Shown: positions 43,976-52,877 of the stretch, one piece after another
Layout: each line of letters begins with the position of its first letter
Numbering within the stretch: position 1 is the stretch's first letter
Assembly: GCA_900544135.1 (NCBI GenBank)
Contig: UQTU01000016.1
Location: 1 to 58,076, forward strand
Source of the DNA: an uncultured Collinsella sp.
GTDB lineage: Bacteria > Actinomycetota > Coriobacteriia > Coriobacteriales > Coriobacteriaceae
Direction: 5' to 3'
Length of the DNA stretch: 58,076 bases
The notes under the pieces: model-generated
Database searches by the model: none
Seen by the model: only the letters and a program-made list of their open reading frames with translations
Told to the model about the DNA's origin: nothing
Position numbers and translations under genes: made by a program

Positions 43976-44482
43976 ATGTGCGATGAACCTCTTAACCTTT
44001 GTTCGCACGAGCCCGGCGGCGACCCGTCACAGCCGGCGGATGTACCCGAAGCGGTTAGCTCAGAAGACAAGCTTGCCAAGCGCATCCTCAATGGCCTGGG
44101 CTTTTGCGGCCATTACATGCATTTTCATGGCGGAGGCGTGTCCGGCAAGGCACCCATCATCTGCCTGCTGGCCAAGCAACCCGGCGGCGAGATGTCGCAG
44201 CAGGAACTCGGCATGCACTTTGACCTCAAGCCGGGGTCGCTTTCCGAGATCCTGTCCAAGCTCGAGCTCAACGGCCTCATCGAGCGCAGCCGTAACCCCA
44301 AGGATCGACGGCAGCTCACCATTCGCCTGACCGAAACCGGCCGGGAAAACGCCCGCATCGACCAGGCGGCCCGCATTCGCTTTAGAGAGCAAGCCTTTAG
44401 TGCCCTCACCCACGACGAGCGCGAGCAGCTCGCCGAAATGCTCGAGAAAATCCGTGTAACCTGGGAGGAACTGGATGATTAA
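43976..44482 (+). CDS. MarR-family regulator
   Basis: A 168-residue winged-helix repressor: MSQQELGMHFDLKPGSLSEI is the recognition-helix region and NPKDRRQLTIRLTETG the wing. The N-terminal tail has extra Cys and His residues (CDEPLNLCSH, FCGHYMHFHG), which might bind metal or sense redox, but that is a guess. AAAGGAGC precedes the ATG. It overlaps the first ABC gene by eight bases and so is expected to sense a compound exported by that pump. Confidence 0.9.
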   Translation: MCDEPLNLCSHEPGGDPSQPADVPEAVSSEDKLAKRILNGLGFCGHYMHFHGGGVSGKAPIICLLAKQPGGEMSQQELGMHFDLKPGSLSEILSKLELNGLIERSRNPKDRRQLTIRLTETGRENARIDQAARIRFREQAFSALTHDEREQLAEMLEKIRVTWEELDD

Positions 44483-46289
44483 AACCCTCATGGGAAGCAT
44501 CCGCGACTATATGAAAGTCACCGTTGCCACGCCGCTGCTCGTGCTTGGCGAGGTGCTCTGCGAGATGCTGATTCCATTTATCACCGCCAACCTGATCGAC
44601 GCCATCAAAGACGGCGCCACCGTAGCCGAGATGCTTCCCACCGCAGGCTTTTTGGTGCTCATCGCGCTGACGTCGCTTGCTTTTGGCGCCGCGGCCGGCG
44701 TCACCTGCAGCCATGCGAGCTGCGGGTTCGCCAAGAACCTGCGTCACGACCTGTTCTACAAGATCCAGACGTTCAGCTTTGCCAACATCGATGAGTTCTC
44801 GAGCTCCTCGCTCGTCACGCGCCTGACCACCGATATCAACAACGTGCAGCAGGCCTTTATGATGATCATCCGTATCGCCGTGCGCGCGCCGCTGGTATTG
44901 ATCTTCGCCTTTACCATGGCGTTTATCATGGGCGGCAGCGTCGCCATGGTCTACCTGGTCATCATTCCGCTGCTGGGCTTTGGATTGTTCTTTATCATCT
45001 TTAAGGTGCGCCCCATCTTCTCGCGCGTGTTCCACAAGTACGATGCCCTTAACGAGTCCGTCGAGGAAAACGTCACCGGCATGCGCGTGGTCAAGAGCTA
45101 TGTGCGCGAAGACTTTGAGAAGGAGAAGTTCGCGACCGCCGCGCGCGACGTCCAGATGGACTTCACCCGCGCCGAGAAGCTGCTCGCCTTTAACAACCCC
45201 ATGATGAACATCTGCGTCAACGGCGCGTTTGTCGTCATCATCTACCTGGGCTCCAAGCTCATCATCACGAGCCAGGGAACGCTGTTCGACGTGGGCCAGC
45301 TCTCCTCGATCTTTACCTATGGCTTCCAGATCCTCATGAGCCTGATGCAGCTGTCGATGATCTTTGTCATGGTGACCATGGCCGACGAATCGGCGCACCG
45401 CATTACCGAGGTGCTGGCCGCCGAGCCCACGATCGCCGATCCCGCCGAGCCCGTGCTCGAGGTCGCCGATGGCTCCATCGACTTTGACCACGTGAGCTTT
45501 AAGTATTCCGCGCATGCGAAGCGCCAGGCGCTCGATGACATCGACCTGCACATTAAGAGCGGCGAAACCATCGGCATCATCGGCGGCACCGGCTCGGCCA
45601 AGTCCACGCTCGTAAACCTCATCGCCCGCCTGTACGACGCCACCGAAGGCACCGTGCGCGTAGGCGGCATGGACGTGCGCGACTACGACCTGGACGCGCT
45701 GCGCCACCAGGTCGCCATGGTGCTGCAGAAAAACGTACTGTTTAGCGGCACCATTGCCGAGAACCTGCGTTGGGGCGATCCGAATGCCACCGACGAGGAA
45801 GTCCGCGAGGCCGCGCATCTGGCCTGCGCCGATGAGTTTGTCGACGGCTTCCCCAAAGGCTATGACACCTGGATCGAACAGGGCGGCTCCAATGTTTCCG
45901 GCGGTCAGAAGCAGCGCCTGTGCATTGCGCGTGCCCTGCTCCGTCGCCCCAAGATCTTGATCCTGGACGACTCCACCAGCGCCGTCGACACCAAGACCGA
46001 CGCCAAGATTCGCGCAGGGTTGGCAAGCTATCTGCCCAACACGACCAAGCTCATCATCGCCCAGCGCATCAGCTCCGTGCAGGACGCCGATCGCATCATC
46101 GTCATGGAGGGCGGCCGCATCGCGCAGATCGGTAACCACGACGAGCTGCTTAAGACGAGCGAGATCTACCGCGAGACCTTTACCTCGCAAAACAAGATGT
46201 CTGCCGAGGGCGAAGGGGCCGTCGAGGCCGACACCGAGGCATCCGCAACGCAAGCTCAGACCCAGGAAGGAGGCGAGGCACATGAGTAA
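44475..46289 (+). CDS. ABC exporter half-transporter with degenerate ATP site
   Basis: A 604-residue multidrug-type half-transporter: six membrane helices, then an ATPase domain. Walker A reads GGTGSAKST (370-378), with Ala where Gly is usual before Lys. Walker B ends in DD rather than DE (LILDDSTSAVD), so the catalytic glutamate is missing, while the signature VSGGQKQR is normal. This is the pattern of the first partner in heterodimeric exporters such as TM287/288. The partner gene follows with an eight-base overlap. Substrates unknown; control by MarR suggests drugs or bile-like compounds. Confidence 0.93.
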   Translation: MIKTLMGSIRDYMKVTVATPLLVLGEVLCEMLIPFITANLIDAIKDGATVAEMLPTAGFLVLIALTSLAFGAAAGVTCSHASCGFAKNLRHDLFYKIQTFSFANIDEFSSSSLVTRLTTDINNVQQAFMMIIRIAVRAPLVLIFAFTMAFIMGGSVAMVYLVIIPLLGFGLFFIIFKVRPIFSRVFHKYDALNESVEENVTGMRVVKSYVREDFEKEKFATAARDVQMDFTRAEKLLAFNNPMMNICVNGAFVVIIYLGSKLIITSQGTLFDVGQLSSIFTYGFQILMSLMQLSMIFVMVTMADESAHRITEVLAAEPTIADPAEPVLEVADGSIDFDHVSFKYSAHAKRQALDDIDLHIKSGETIGIIGGTGSAKSTLVNLIARLYDATEGTVRVGGMDVRDYDLDALRHQVAMVLQKNVLFSGTIAENLRWGDPNATDEEVREAAHLACADEFVDGFPKGYDTWIEQGGSNVSGGQKQRLCIARALLRRPKILILDDSTSAVDTKTDAKIRAGLASYLPNTTKLIIAQRISSVQDADRIIVMEGGRIAQIGNHDELLKTSEIYRETFTSQNKMSAEGEGAVEADTEASATQAQTQEGGEAHE

Positions 46290-48201
46290 GGCAACGACCG
46301 CCGAGCGCGCGCTCAACCGCAAGGGTGGCACCATGTCGCGCCTCATCAAGACGCTCTTTGGCTTCTACCCCGTGCTTTTGCCCCTCGTCGTCGTCGGCGT
46401 GGTACTCTGCGCCATCATCAACTCCATCGGCGCGACCTTCCTTCAGAGCGCCTTGCAGATCATTAGCGAATCGTGGCAGTCGGGCGATTGGACGACCGCG
46501 CAGCCCAAGATCGCACAGCTCGTGACCACCCTCGCCTGCATCTACGGCGTCGGCATCCTGTCCTCGCTGTTCTGGAACCGCGCAATGGCCATCGTCACGC
46601 AGGGCTCGCTCGAGAAGCTGCGCGAGAAGATGTTCAACCGCATGCAGGACCTGCCGATTCGTTACTTCGACACGCACCAGCGCGGCGACATCATGAGCCA
46701 CTACACCAACGACATCGACACGCTGCGCCAGATGATCAGCCAGTCGCTGCCCAACCTGCTCATGACGACCATCGTCATCGTCACGGTGTTCTTTATCATG
46801 CTGTACTACAGCGTGTGGATGTGCCTGGTCATTGTGGCCGGCGTCGCCTTTATGACCTTTATGACCAAGCTGCTCGGCTCCAACTCCGCGCGCTTCTTTA
46901 TTGCGCAGCAGACCGAACTCGGCGTTGTCGAGGGCCATATCGAGGAAGTCATGAACGGCCAGAAGGTCGTCAAGGCATTCTGCCACGAGTCTGCCGCCGA
47001 GGCCGATTTTGACGAGCGCAACGAAAAGCTCTTCGAGGTCTCGCAGAAGGCCAACATGTACGCCAACATCCTCATGCCCATCCTTATGAACCTGGGCAAC
47101 CTGCTCTACGTGCTGGTCGCACTGGCGGGCGGCATTTTCCTGGCGCTGGGCGTGCCTAACCTGAGCATCTCGGGCATGACGCTGTCCATCGCCGTCGTAG
47201 TGCCGTTCCTCAACATGACCAAGCAGTTCTGCGGACAGATCGGCCAGATCTCGCAGCAGATCAACGCCGTGGTCATGGGCCTCGCCGGCGCCGACCGCAT
47301 CTTTGAACTCATCGACGAGAAGCCCGAGGCCGACGAAGGCTACGTGACGCTTGTCAACGCGCAGGTGAACCCCGAGACCTGGGAGTTCGAGGAAGCCGAC
47401 CACCGCACCGGCATGTGGGCATGGAAACATCCGCACCGCGCAACCGGCGAGATCGAGTACGTACCGCTGCGCGGCGACCTGGTCATGGACAACGTCGACT
47501 TTGGCTACACGCCCGACCACGAGGTGCTGCACGGCGTGTCCGTGTTTGCTAAGCCGGGCCAGAAGGTCGCGTTTGTCGGCGCCACCGGTGCCGGCAAGAC
47601 GACCATCACCAACCTCATCAACCGCTTCTATGACATCGCCGACGGCAAGATCCGCTACGACGGCATCAACGTCAACAAGATTCGCAAGGCAGACTTGCGC
47701 CGCTCGCTGGGCGTTGTGCTGCAGGACGTGAACCTGTTCACCGGCACCGTGATGGATAACATCCGCTACGGCAACCTGGACGCCACCGACGAGGAGTGCA
47801 TCGCGGCGGCAAAGCTCGCGGGCGCCGACGACTTTATCACCCGCCTGCCCGACGGCTACGACACGATGCTCACCGGCAACGGCGCGCAGCTGTCGCAGGG
47901 ACAGCGCCAGCTGATTTCGATCGCACGCGCTGCCGTTGCCGATCCGCCGGCAATGATTCTGGACGAGGCAACGAGCTCCATCGACACCCGCACCGAAGCC
48001 ATCGTGCAGGCGGGCATGGACAAGCTCATGGAAGGCCGCACGACGTTTGTCATCGCACACCGCCTGTCCACCGTGCGCAACTCCGACGCGATCATCTGTC
48101 TTGATCACGGCCGCATCATCGAGCGCGGCAACCACGACGAGCTGATCGCCAAGCGCGGATATTACTACCAGCTGTACACGGGTGCGTTTGAGCTGGAGTA
48201 G
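46282..48201 (+). CDS. ABC exporter half-transporter, catalytic partner
   Basis: A 639-residue half-transporter with intact Walker A GATGAGKTT (about 433-441) and Walker B ILDEATSSID, but an altered signature LSQGQRQ. With the upstream protein it would form one working ATP site (its own Walker A/B with the partner's VSGGQ) and one degenerate site. About 45 extra residues lie between the membrane part and the ATPase part (around 350-395, with PETWEFEEADHRTGMWAWKH). GGAGGCGAGG precedes the ATG. Confidence 0.93.
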   Translation: MSKATTAERALNRKGGTMSRLIKTLFGFYPVLLPLVVVGVVLCAIINSIGATFLQSALQIISESWQSGDWTTAQPKIAQLVTTLACIYGVGILSSLFWNRAMAIVTQGSLEKLREKMFNRMQDLPIRYFDTHQRGDIMSHYTNDIDTLRQMISQSLPNLLMTTIVIVTVFFIMLYYSVWMCLVIVAGVAFMTFMTKLLGSNSARFFIAQQTELGVVEGHIEEVMNGQKVVKAFCHESAAEADFDERNEKLFEVSQKANMYANILMPILMNLGNLLYVLVALAGGIFLALGVPNLSISGMTLSIAVVVPFLNMTKQFCGQIGQISQQINAVVMGLAGADRIFELIDEKPEADEGYVTLVNAQVNPETWEFEEADHRTGMWAWKHPHRATGEIEYVPLRGDLVMDNVDFGYTPDHEVLHGVSVFAKPGQKVAFVGATGAGKTTITNLINRFYDIADGKIRYDGINVNKIRKADLRRSLGVVLQDVNLFTGTVMDNIRYGNLDATDEECIAAAKLAGADDFITRLPDGYDTMLTGNGAQLSQGQRQLISIARAAVADPPAMILDEATSSIDTRTEAIVQAGMDKLMEGRTTFVIAHRLSTVRNSDAIICLDHGRIIERGNHDELIAKRGYYYQLYTGAFELE

Positions 48202-48226
48202 CTCAAAACAGCCCTACGCTCCCAAC

Positions 48227-48330
48227 GGAGCTCCCCGAGGGAGACGGGGTGTTTACTCCGTGCTCAAACATTCTCGCTTCGCTGCGAAACTGCGCGCGGA
48301 GCAAACACCCCGTCTCCCTCGGGGAGCTCC
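48227..48330. repeat. 104-bp inverted repeat with 33-bp arms
   Basis: The arms 48227-48259 and 48298-48330 are complementary except for one base (core GAGGGAGACGGGGTGTTT), around a 38-base loop. It lies 25 bases after the exporter stop codon. The real terminator is further on. It could be a mobile palindrome or an mRNA 3'-end structure. The gap 48202-48543 contains this, the terminator and the tex promoter region, but no gene. Confidence 0.7.
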
Positions 48331-48370
48331 TGCGCATACGGTCTTTTCTCGCAGCCTGAAAAGAAGTGGT

Positions 48371-48403
48371 GAGGCCCTGGCCGTTTGGCCAGGGCCTCGT
48401 TTT
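48371..48403 (+). terminator. terminator of the ABC exporter operon
   Basis: GAGGCCCTGGCC and GGCCAGGGCCTC form a perfect 12-bp stem around GTTT, followed by GTTTTG. Confidence 0.88.
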
Positions 48404-48543
48404 GTAAGGAGGAACTCCACCGTCTCCCGTCCGCAGTCCCGTAGCTAAAAAAGCCCCGTCCCAAAAAGACTGCTTTGGCAGAACGTCGGGTGGTATCCTT
48501 GGTAGCTCTGTGCTGCAAACGCACCTTAAACGCAAGGAGTTTC

Positions 48544-50691
48544 ATGGATCTTATCGCCCAGCTCGCCCGCGAGCTCAACCTTAAGGCCGCCAACATCGAG
48601 GCGGCCGTCAAGCTCATCGACGAGGGCAACACCATCCCCTTTATCTCGCGCTACCGCAAGGAAGCCACGGGCGGCATGGACGACGTCGCCCTGCGCGCCC
48701 TCGACGAGCGCCTGTCCTACCTGCGCAATCTTGAGCAGCGCAAGGAGGACGTTATTCTGCTCATCGACGCCCAGGGCAAACTCACGCCCGAACTCGAGCA
48801 GCAGATTCGCGAGGCCACGCAGCTCCAGCGTGTCGAGGACCTCTACAAGCCCTACCGCAAAAAGCGCATGACCCGCGCGCAGAAGGCCCGCGAGGCAGGC
48901 CTGGAGCCGCTCGCCAACATGATCATCATGCAGGCGTCGGCCAAGGGCAGCGCACTCGACGCCGCCGCGGAATACGTCAACGAGGAGGCCGGCTTCGACA
49001 CGCCCGAGAAGGCGCTCGCCGGCGCGGCGGACATCGTGGCCGAGACGGTGGCCGAGGACCCCGAGAACGTCGCCGACCTGCGCGCCTTTACGCAAAACAC
49101 CGCCGATATCGTCGTCGAGGCCGCCGACCCCGCCGAGAAGACCCCCTACGAGCCCTACTACAACTTTGACGAGCCGCTGCGTCGCATCCCCAACCACCGT
49201 GTGCTGGCCATCGACCGCGGTGAGCGCGAGGGCAAGCTCCGCGTGCGCGTGAACGTCGACGGCGCTGCTGCCACGGCACGCCTCGGCAGCCGTTGGCCCC
49301 GACGCCAGGGTGTGTTTGCTCCCATCTTCGATGCCGCCATCGCTGACGGCTACAAACGTCTCATGGCCCCCTCACTGGAGCGCGAGGCCCGTGCCAAACT
49401 CACCGTCCGCGCCCAGACCGAGGCCATCAACGTCTTTGCCAAGAATCTCGAGGGCCTGCTCTCGGCACGCCCCGTACGCGGCGCCCGCGTGCTCGCGCTC
49501 GATCCGGGCTACCGCACCGGCTGCAAGGTCGCCGTCATGGACGAGACCGGCAAGCTGCTCGACCACGGCGTGGTCTACCCCACCAAGCCGCGCCACGACG
49601 TCGCCGGCACCAAGCGCGAGCTCGCTCGCCTCGTCAGGAAGGACGGCGTCAACACCATCGTCATCGGCAACGGCACCGCCAGCCGCGAGACCGAGGAAGT
49701 CGTCTCGGAGTTCATCGCCGAGCAGGCGCCTGGACTGCGATACACCATCGTCAACGAGGCCGGCGCATCGGTGTACTCCGCCTCCGAGCTCGCCAGTCAG
49801 GAGTATCCCGACCTGGACGTCACCGTGCGTGGCGCCATGAGCCTGGGCCGCCGCCTGCAGGACCCGCTGGCAGAGCTCGTCAAGATTCCGCCCCAGTCCA
49901 TCGGCGTTGGCCAGTACCAGCACGACCTTGACCAGGCCGAGCTCTCGCGCACCCTGGGCCACGTGGTGGAGGACGTCGTCAACCGCGTGGGCGTCGACGT
50001 CAACACCGCGAGCGCGAGCCTGCTGGGATACGTATCGGGCATCACGCCGAGCGTGGCCAAGAACATCGTGGCCTATCGCGAGGAAAACGGCGCCTTCACC
50101 GATCGCCGCCAGCTCAAGAAGGTCCCCAAGCTGGGACCCAAGGCATATCTCAACGCCGCGGGCTTTTTGCGCATCAGCGGCGGCAAGAACCCGCTCGACG
50201 CGACAAGCGTCCACCCCGAGAGCTACGAGGTGGCCACGTCCGTCCTGGAGCGCGCAGGCGTTAAAGCCAGCGAGCTCAACCGCGGCGGCGTGCCCGACAT
50301 CGAGCGCCGTCTGGGCAGCATCTCGGCGCTGGCAAGCGACCTGGACTGCGGCACCCTGACGCTCATCGACATTGTCAACGAGCTCAAGAAGCCCGGTCGC
50401 GACCCGCGCGACGACGCGCCCGAGGTGGTCTTTAGCCGCTCAGCGCTTTCCATCGACGACCTGGAGCCCGGCATGGAGCTCAAGGGCACGGTGCGCAACG
50501 TTGTGGACTTTGGCGCCTTCGTCGACGTGGGCGTACATCAGGACGGCCTCGTGCATATCTCCAAGCTGGCCAACCGCTTTGTCAAGCACCCGAGCGACGT
50601 GGTGCGCGTCGGTGATACGGTCAAGGTGTGGGTCGAGAAGGTCGATCGCGAACGCAAGAAGATCTCCCTCACCATGGTGCAGGGCAAGTAA
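48544..50691 (+). CDS. tex: Tex-like RNA-binding transcription accessory protein
   Basis: A 715-residue Tex protein, which binds nucleic acid and affects transcription. In order: N-terminal helical domain (FISRYRKEATGGMDD near 37), YqgF-like domain (ALDPGYRTGCKVAVMD near 318), helix-hairpin-helix segment (NIVAYREENGAF, then LGPKAYLNAAGFLRI), and a C-terminal S1 domain (about 643-712, GTVRNVVDFGAFVDVGVHQD). AAGGAG precedes the ATG. It stands alone, with terminators on both sides. Confidence 0.95.
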   Translation: MDLIAQLARELNLKAANIEAAVKLIDEGNTIPFISRYRKEATGGMDDVALRALDERLSYLRNLEQRKEDVILLIDAQGKLTPELEQQIREATQLQRVEDLYKPYRKKRMTRAQKAREAGLEPLANMIIMQASAKGSALDAAAEYVNEEAGFDTPEKALAGAADIVAETVAEDPENVADLRAFTQNTADIVVEAADPAEKTPYEPYYNFDEPLRRIPNHRVLAIDRGEREGKLRVRVNVDGAAATARLGSRWPRRQGVFAPIFDAAIADGYKRLMAPSLEREARAKLTVRAQTEAINVFAKNLEGLLSARPVRGARVLALDPGYRTGCKVAVMDETGKLLDHGVVYPTKPRHDVAGTKRELARLVRKDGVNTIVIGNGTASRETEEVVSEFIAEQAPGLRYTIVNEAGASVYSASELASQEYPDLDVTVRGAMSLGRRLQDPLAELVKIPPQSIGVGQYQHDLDQAELSRTLGHVVEDVVNRVGVDVNTASASLLGYVSGITPSVAKNIVAYREENGAFTDRRQLKKVPKLGPKAYLNAAGFLRISGGKNPLDATSVHPESYEVATSVLERAGVKASELNRGGVPDIERRLGSISALASDLDCGTLTLIDIVNELKKPGRDPRDDAPEVVFSRSALSIDDLEPGMELKGTVRNVVDFGAFVDVGVHQDGLVHISKLANRFVKHPSDVVRVGDTVKVWVEKVDRERKKISLTMVQGK

Positions 50692-50700
50692 ACCGCCAAA

Positions 50701-50919
50701 GCAAGGGTCCCCCCCCCTCTCGCGACGTGCAAAATCGCGAGTATTCTGCAAATTCCACCGTTCCGGATGCCCCTCAGAGACGAAAAAGCACGGAACAGCC
50801 CCCGTTTTAGCATCGTCAGAGCCAAAACGGGGGCTGTTTTTTGCTTCGGCTAACTGGTAAAAACCTTTACCTTGCTGAATACTCTCAATTTTGCACGTCG
50901 CAGGCGGGGGTACCTTTGC
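50701..50919. repeat. long imperfect inverted repeat enclosing the tex terminator
   Basis: Arms of about 50 bases (50701-50752 and 50870-50919) match in reverse complement with several differences; the best blocks are GCGACGTGCAAAAT and GAGTATTC. The tex terminator lies exactly in the middle. The arms begin nine bases after the tex stop codon. The whole gap 50692-51075 is taken by this and the next hairpin, with no gene. Confidence 0.7.
50794..50842 (+). terminator. terminator of tex
   Basis: AACAGCCCCCGTTTT and AAAACGGGGGCTGTT form a 15-bp stem with a 15-base loop, then TTTTGC. The arms also give A residues on the minus side, so it could work both ways. Confidence 0.9.
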
Positions 50920-50974
50920 CCACGGCAGGATATGGAGGCCGATTACCAGCCTACCGGCAAGCTCGCGTCGGCAG

Positions 50975-51044
50975 CCCCGGCCTTTCCTTTGCCTAGCGCG
51001 ACCCACGCGAAGCGCGTGAGCGTTAGGGAAAGGAAAGGCCGGGG
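50975..51044 (-). terminator. hairpin after the aldolase gene
   Basis: CCCCGGCCTTTCCTTT and AAAGGAAAGGCCGGGG are exact 16-bp arms, extended inside by CCTA/TAGG and GCGC pairs. It lies 31 bases beyond the aldolase stop. There is no T run, so it is a 3' structure rather than a classical terminator. Confidence 0.55.
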
Positions 51045-51075
51045 CGAACAACCCTCGGCACAGCCAGTGTTCGCG

Positions 51076-51780
51076 CTACGGCAGGATATGGAAACCGAGC
51101 GCCGCGATATCCTTGGCAAAGCCGCGGACGGTGTCGAGCGAGACCTCGTACGGGTCGCGGCCGATGTTCTTGCGCTTGGCCAGGATGCTGTTGGGCACCG
51201 TGATGATCTGGCAACCGCATCCTTCCGCCTGGTAAATGTTGATGAGCTCGCGCGTGGACGCCCACAGGACTTCGCAGTTGGGCTTGGCAGCGGCCTTCTT
51301 AACCGACTCCGTCATAAACGGAATGGGATCGACGCCGGTATCGGCGATGCGGCCGGCAAAGAGCGAGATGATGGACGGCGTCTCGGCGTCAACGGCCTCG
51401 ACCATCTCATCGACCTGCGTAGGCGTAAAGATGGTGGTGACGTTGACCTTGATGCCGTCGGCGGAAAGCTTGCGGACCAGCTCGGCGGTGGACTCGCCCT
51501 TGGTGGTCACGCACGGAATCTTGACGTAGACGTTCTCGGCCCAGGTAGCGATCTCGCGGGCCTCGACCTCCATGGTCTCGACGTCGTCGGCAAAGACTTC
51601 AAACGACACGGACACATCGGTGATGTGGGCCAGGACCTCCTTGGCAAACGCACGGTAATCCGTCACACCGCCCTTCTTCATAAGGGACGGGTTGGTCGTG
51701 AAACCCTGAACGTTGCCGTTCTCGTACATGTCGAGCATGCCCTCGAGGTTTGCACCGTCAGCGAACACCTTGATTGCCAT
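51076..51780 (-). CDS. transaldolase / fructose-6-phosphate aldolase family protein
   Basis: A 234-residue small transaldolase-type barrel, slightly longer than typical fructose-6-phosphate aldolases. The Schiff-base lysine is Lys87 in YVKIPC, and FTTNPSLM (27-34), TTIFTPTQ and SLFAGRIADTG are conserved. It may act in the non-oxidative pentose phosphate pathway or cleave fructose 6-phosphate; the split is not visible. The ATG at 51780 has AAAGGAAT upstream. The upstream 194 bases hold a small palindrome AAACAC-CTCA-GTGTTT at 51886-51901. Confidence 0.9.
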   Translation of the reverse strand: MAIKVFADGANLEGMLDMYENGNVQGFTTNPSLMKKGGVTDYRAFAKEVLAHITDVSVSFEVFADDVETMEVEAREIATWAENVYVKIPCVTTKGESTAELVRKLSADGIKVNVTTIFTPTQVDEMVEAVDAETPSIISLFAGRIADTGVDPIPFMTESVKKAAAKPNCEVLWASTRELINIYQAEGCGCQIITVPNSILAKRKNIGRDPYEVSLDTVRGFAKDIAALGFHILP

Positions 51781-51974
51781 CTGCCTGATTCCTTTCGTTA
51801 GCATACGGCCGATAAACTGCTAAACACTTTACCTACGTTTATCAAGGCGTGAGCTGCGGGTTTTTATCTTCTCGGCGAACGGTATAAACACCTCAGTGTT
51901 TGGATTGATAAATCGATTGAGCATGCAAAAGCAAAGAGTCGCAAGTTTGAGCAAACGTCAGAACGCGGGATTCA

Positions 51975-52802
51975 TTAGATGAGGCCGAAATGCTGCATCG
52001 CCGTGACGGTACCGTCGTGTGCGACGTCGTCGGTCACGTAGTCGGCAACCGCCTTGACCTCGGGCATGGCGTTGCCCATGGCCACGGCCGTCTCAACGGC
52101 AGTGAGCATGCCCAGATCGTTGCCCGAATCGCCAAAGCCAAAGGTGCGCGCATTGCCAGTGCGGCCCAGATACTCCAGCGCTCGCGCCACGCCCACGCCC
52201 TTGTCGATACCCTTGGGGCTCAGCTCGCGGTTTTGGCCGCCAGTATTGCACAGCTCAAAGTTGCGATCGATAAAGCCGTCATCGTTGGCTACGCAAGCCA
52301 AGTCGCGCGCGTTAATGCACACCTTGCCTACGCGCAAGCGGCCATCGACGCGCATCTGATCAACGCCATGTACCACGCCGGCGCCTAGCAGAAATGACTG
52401 TTCGACACCAACTGGCTCAAGTGAATAGGTGGCACCGTTCGTCTCGAACAACGCCTCGCCGCCCGCCACAGTAATGCGACGCGCGAGCTCCTCAACAATG
52501 TCCTCGTCAATGCAGTCCTCGTGTGCCACGCGGCCCTCGACCTCGAGCGTGGCCCCCGCCATGGCAACGATACCCGCCGGGTTCAGCGCGCGCAGGCCAT
52601 CGGCAATCAGCCACAAGGGGCGACCCGTGCAGATAAATGCCTGATGACCCGCATTGCGCAGGCGACCAAATGCATCGACAACGGCCTTCGACGGATGGAT
52701 TGCATTGAAGTCCTTATCGGTCATATCGTCGGGATCGAACGACGTCAGCGTGCCGTCCACGTCAAAAAAGAGCACAGCGGGTTCGGGACACGCATCAATC
52801 AT
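51975..52802 (-). CDS. Cof-type HAD-superfamily hydrolase
   Basis: A 275-residue HAD phosphatase with a C2 cap. The nucleophile motif FFDVDGTLT gives Asp14 and Asp16, ICTGRP is motif II, and FGFGDSGNDLGML is motif IV. Such enzymes remove phosphate from sugar phosphates or cofactors; the substrate is not readable. The ATG at 52802 with AAAGGAACC upstream is preferred to 52838. It is divergent from rlmKL. Confidence 0.9.
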   Translation of the reverse strand: MIDACPEPAVLFFDVDGTLTSFDPDDMTDKDFNAIHPSKAVVDAFGRLRNAGHQAFICTGRPLWLIADGLRALNPAGIVAMAGATLEVEGRVAHEDCIDEDIVEELARRITVAGGEALFETNGATYSLEPVGVEQSFLLGAGVVHGVDQMRVDGRLRVGKVCINARDLACVANDDGFIDRNFELCNTGGQNRELSPKGIDKGVGVARALEYLGRTGNARTFGFGDSGNDLGMLTAVETAVAMGNAMPEVKAVADYVTDDVAHDGTVTAMQHFGLI

Positions 52803-52844
52803 ATGGGTTCCTTTCGAGGATAAGGGCAAACGAAGCATCCATCA

Positions 52845-52850
52845 TATAAT
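52845..52850 (+). promoter_or_regulatory. -10 box of rlmKL
   Basis: A consensus TATAAT lies 28 bases before the rlmKL start, in the 75-base divergent gap. No good -35 box was found at the usual distance, so the promoter may need an activator or an unrecognised -35. Confidence 0.4.
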
Positions 52851-52877
52851 GGAGCGACGCAACCAGAGAGGTCACCC

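Noticed and set aside
44406..48135. Two very long minus-strand frames opposite the ABC exporter genes
   Set aside because: Both are shadows of well-identified plus-strand genes with intact motifs; their translations are rich in His, Asp, Ala and Val and resemble no family.
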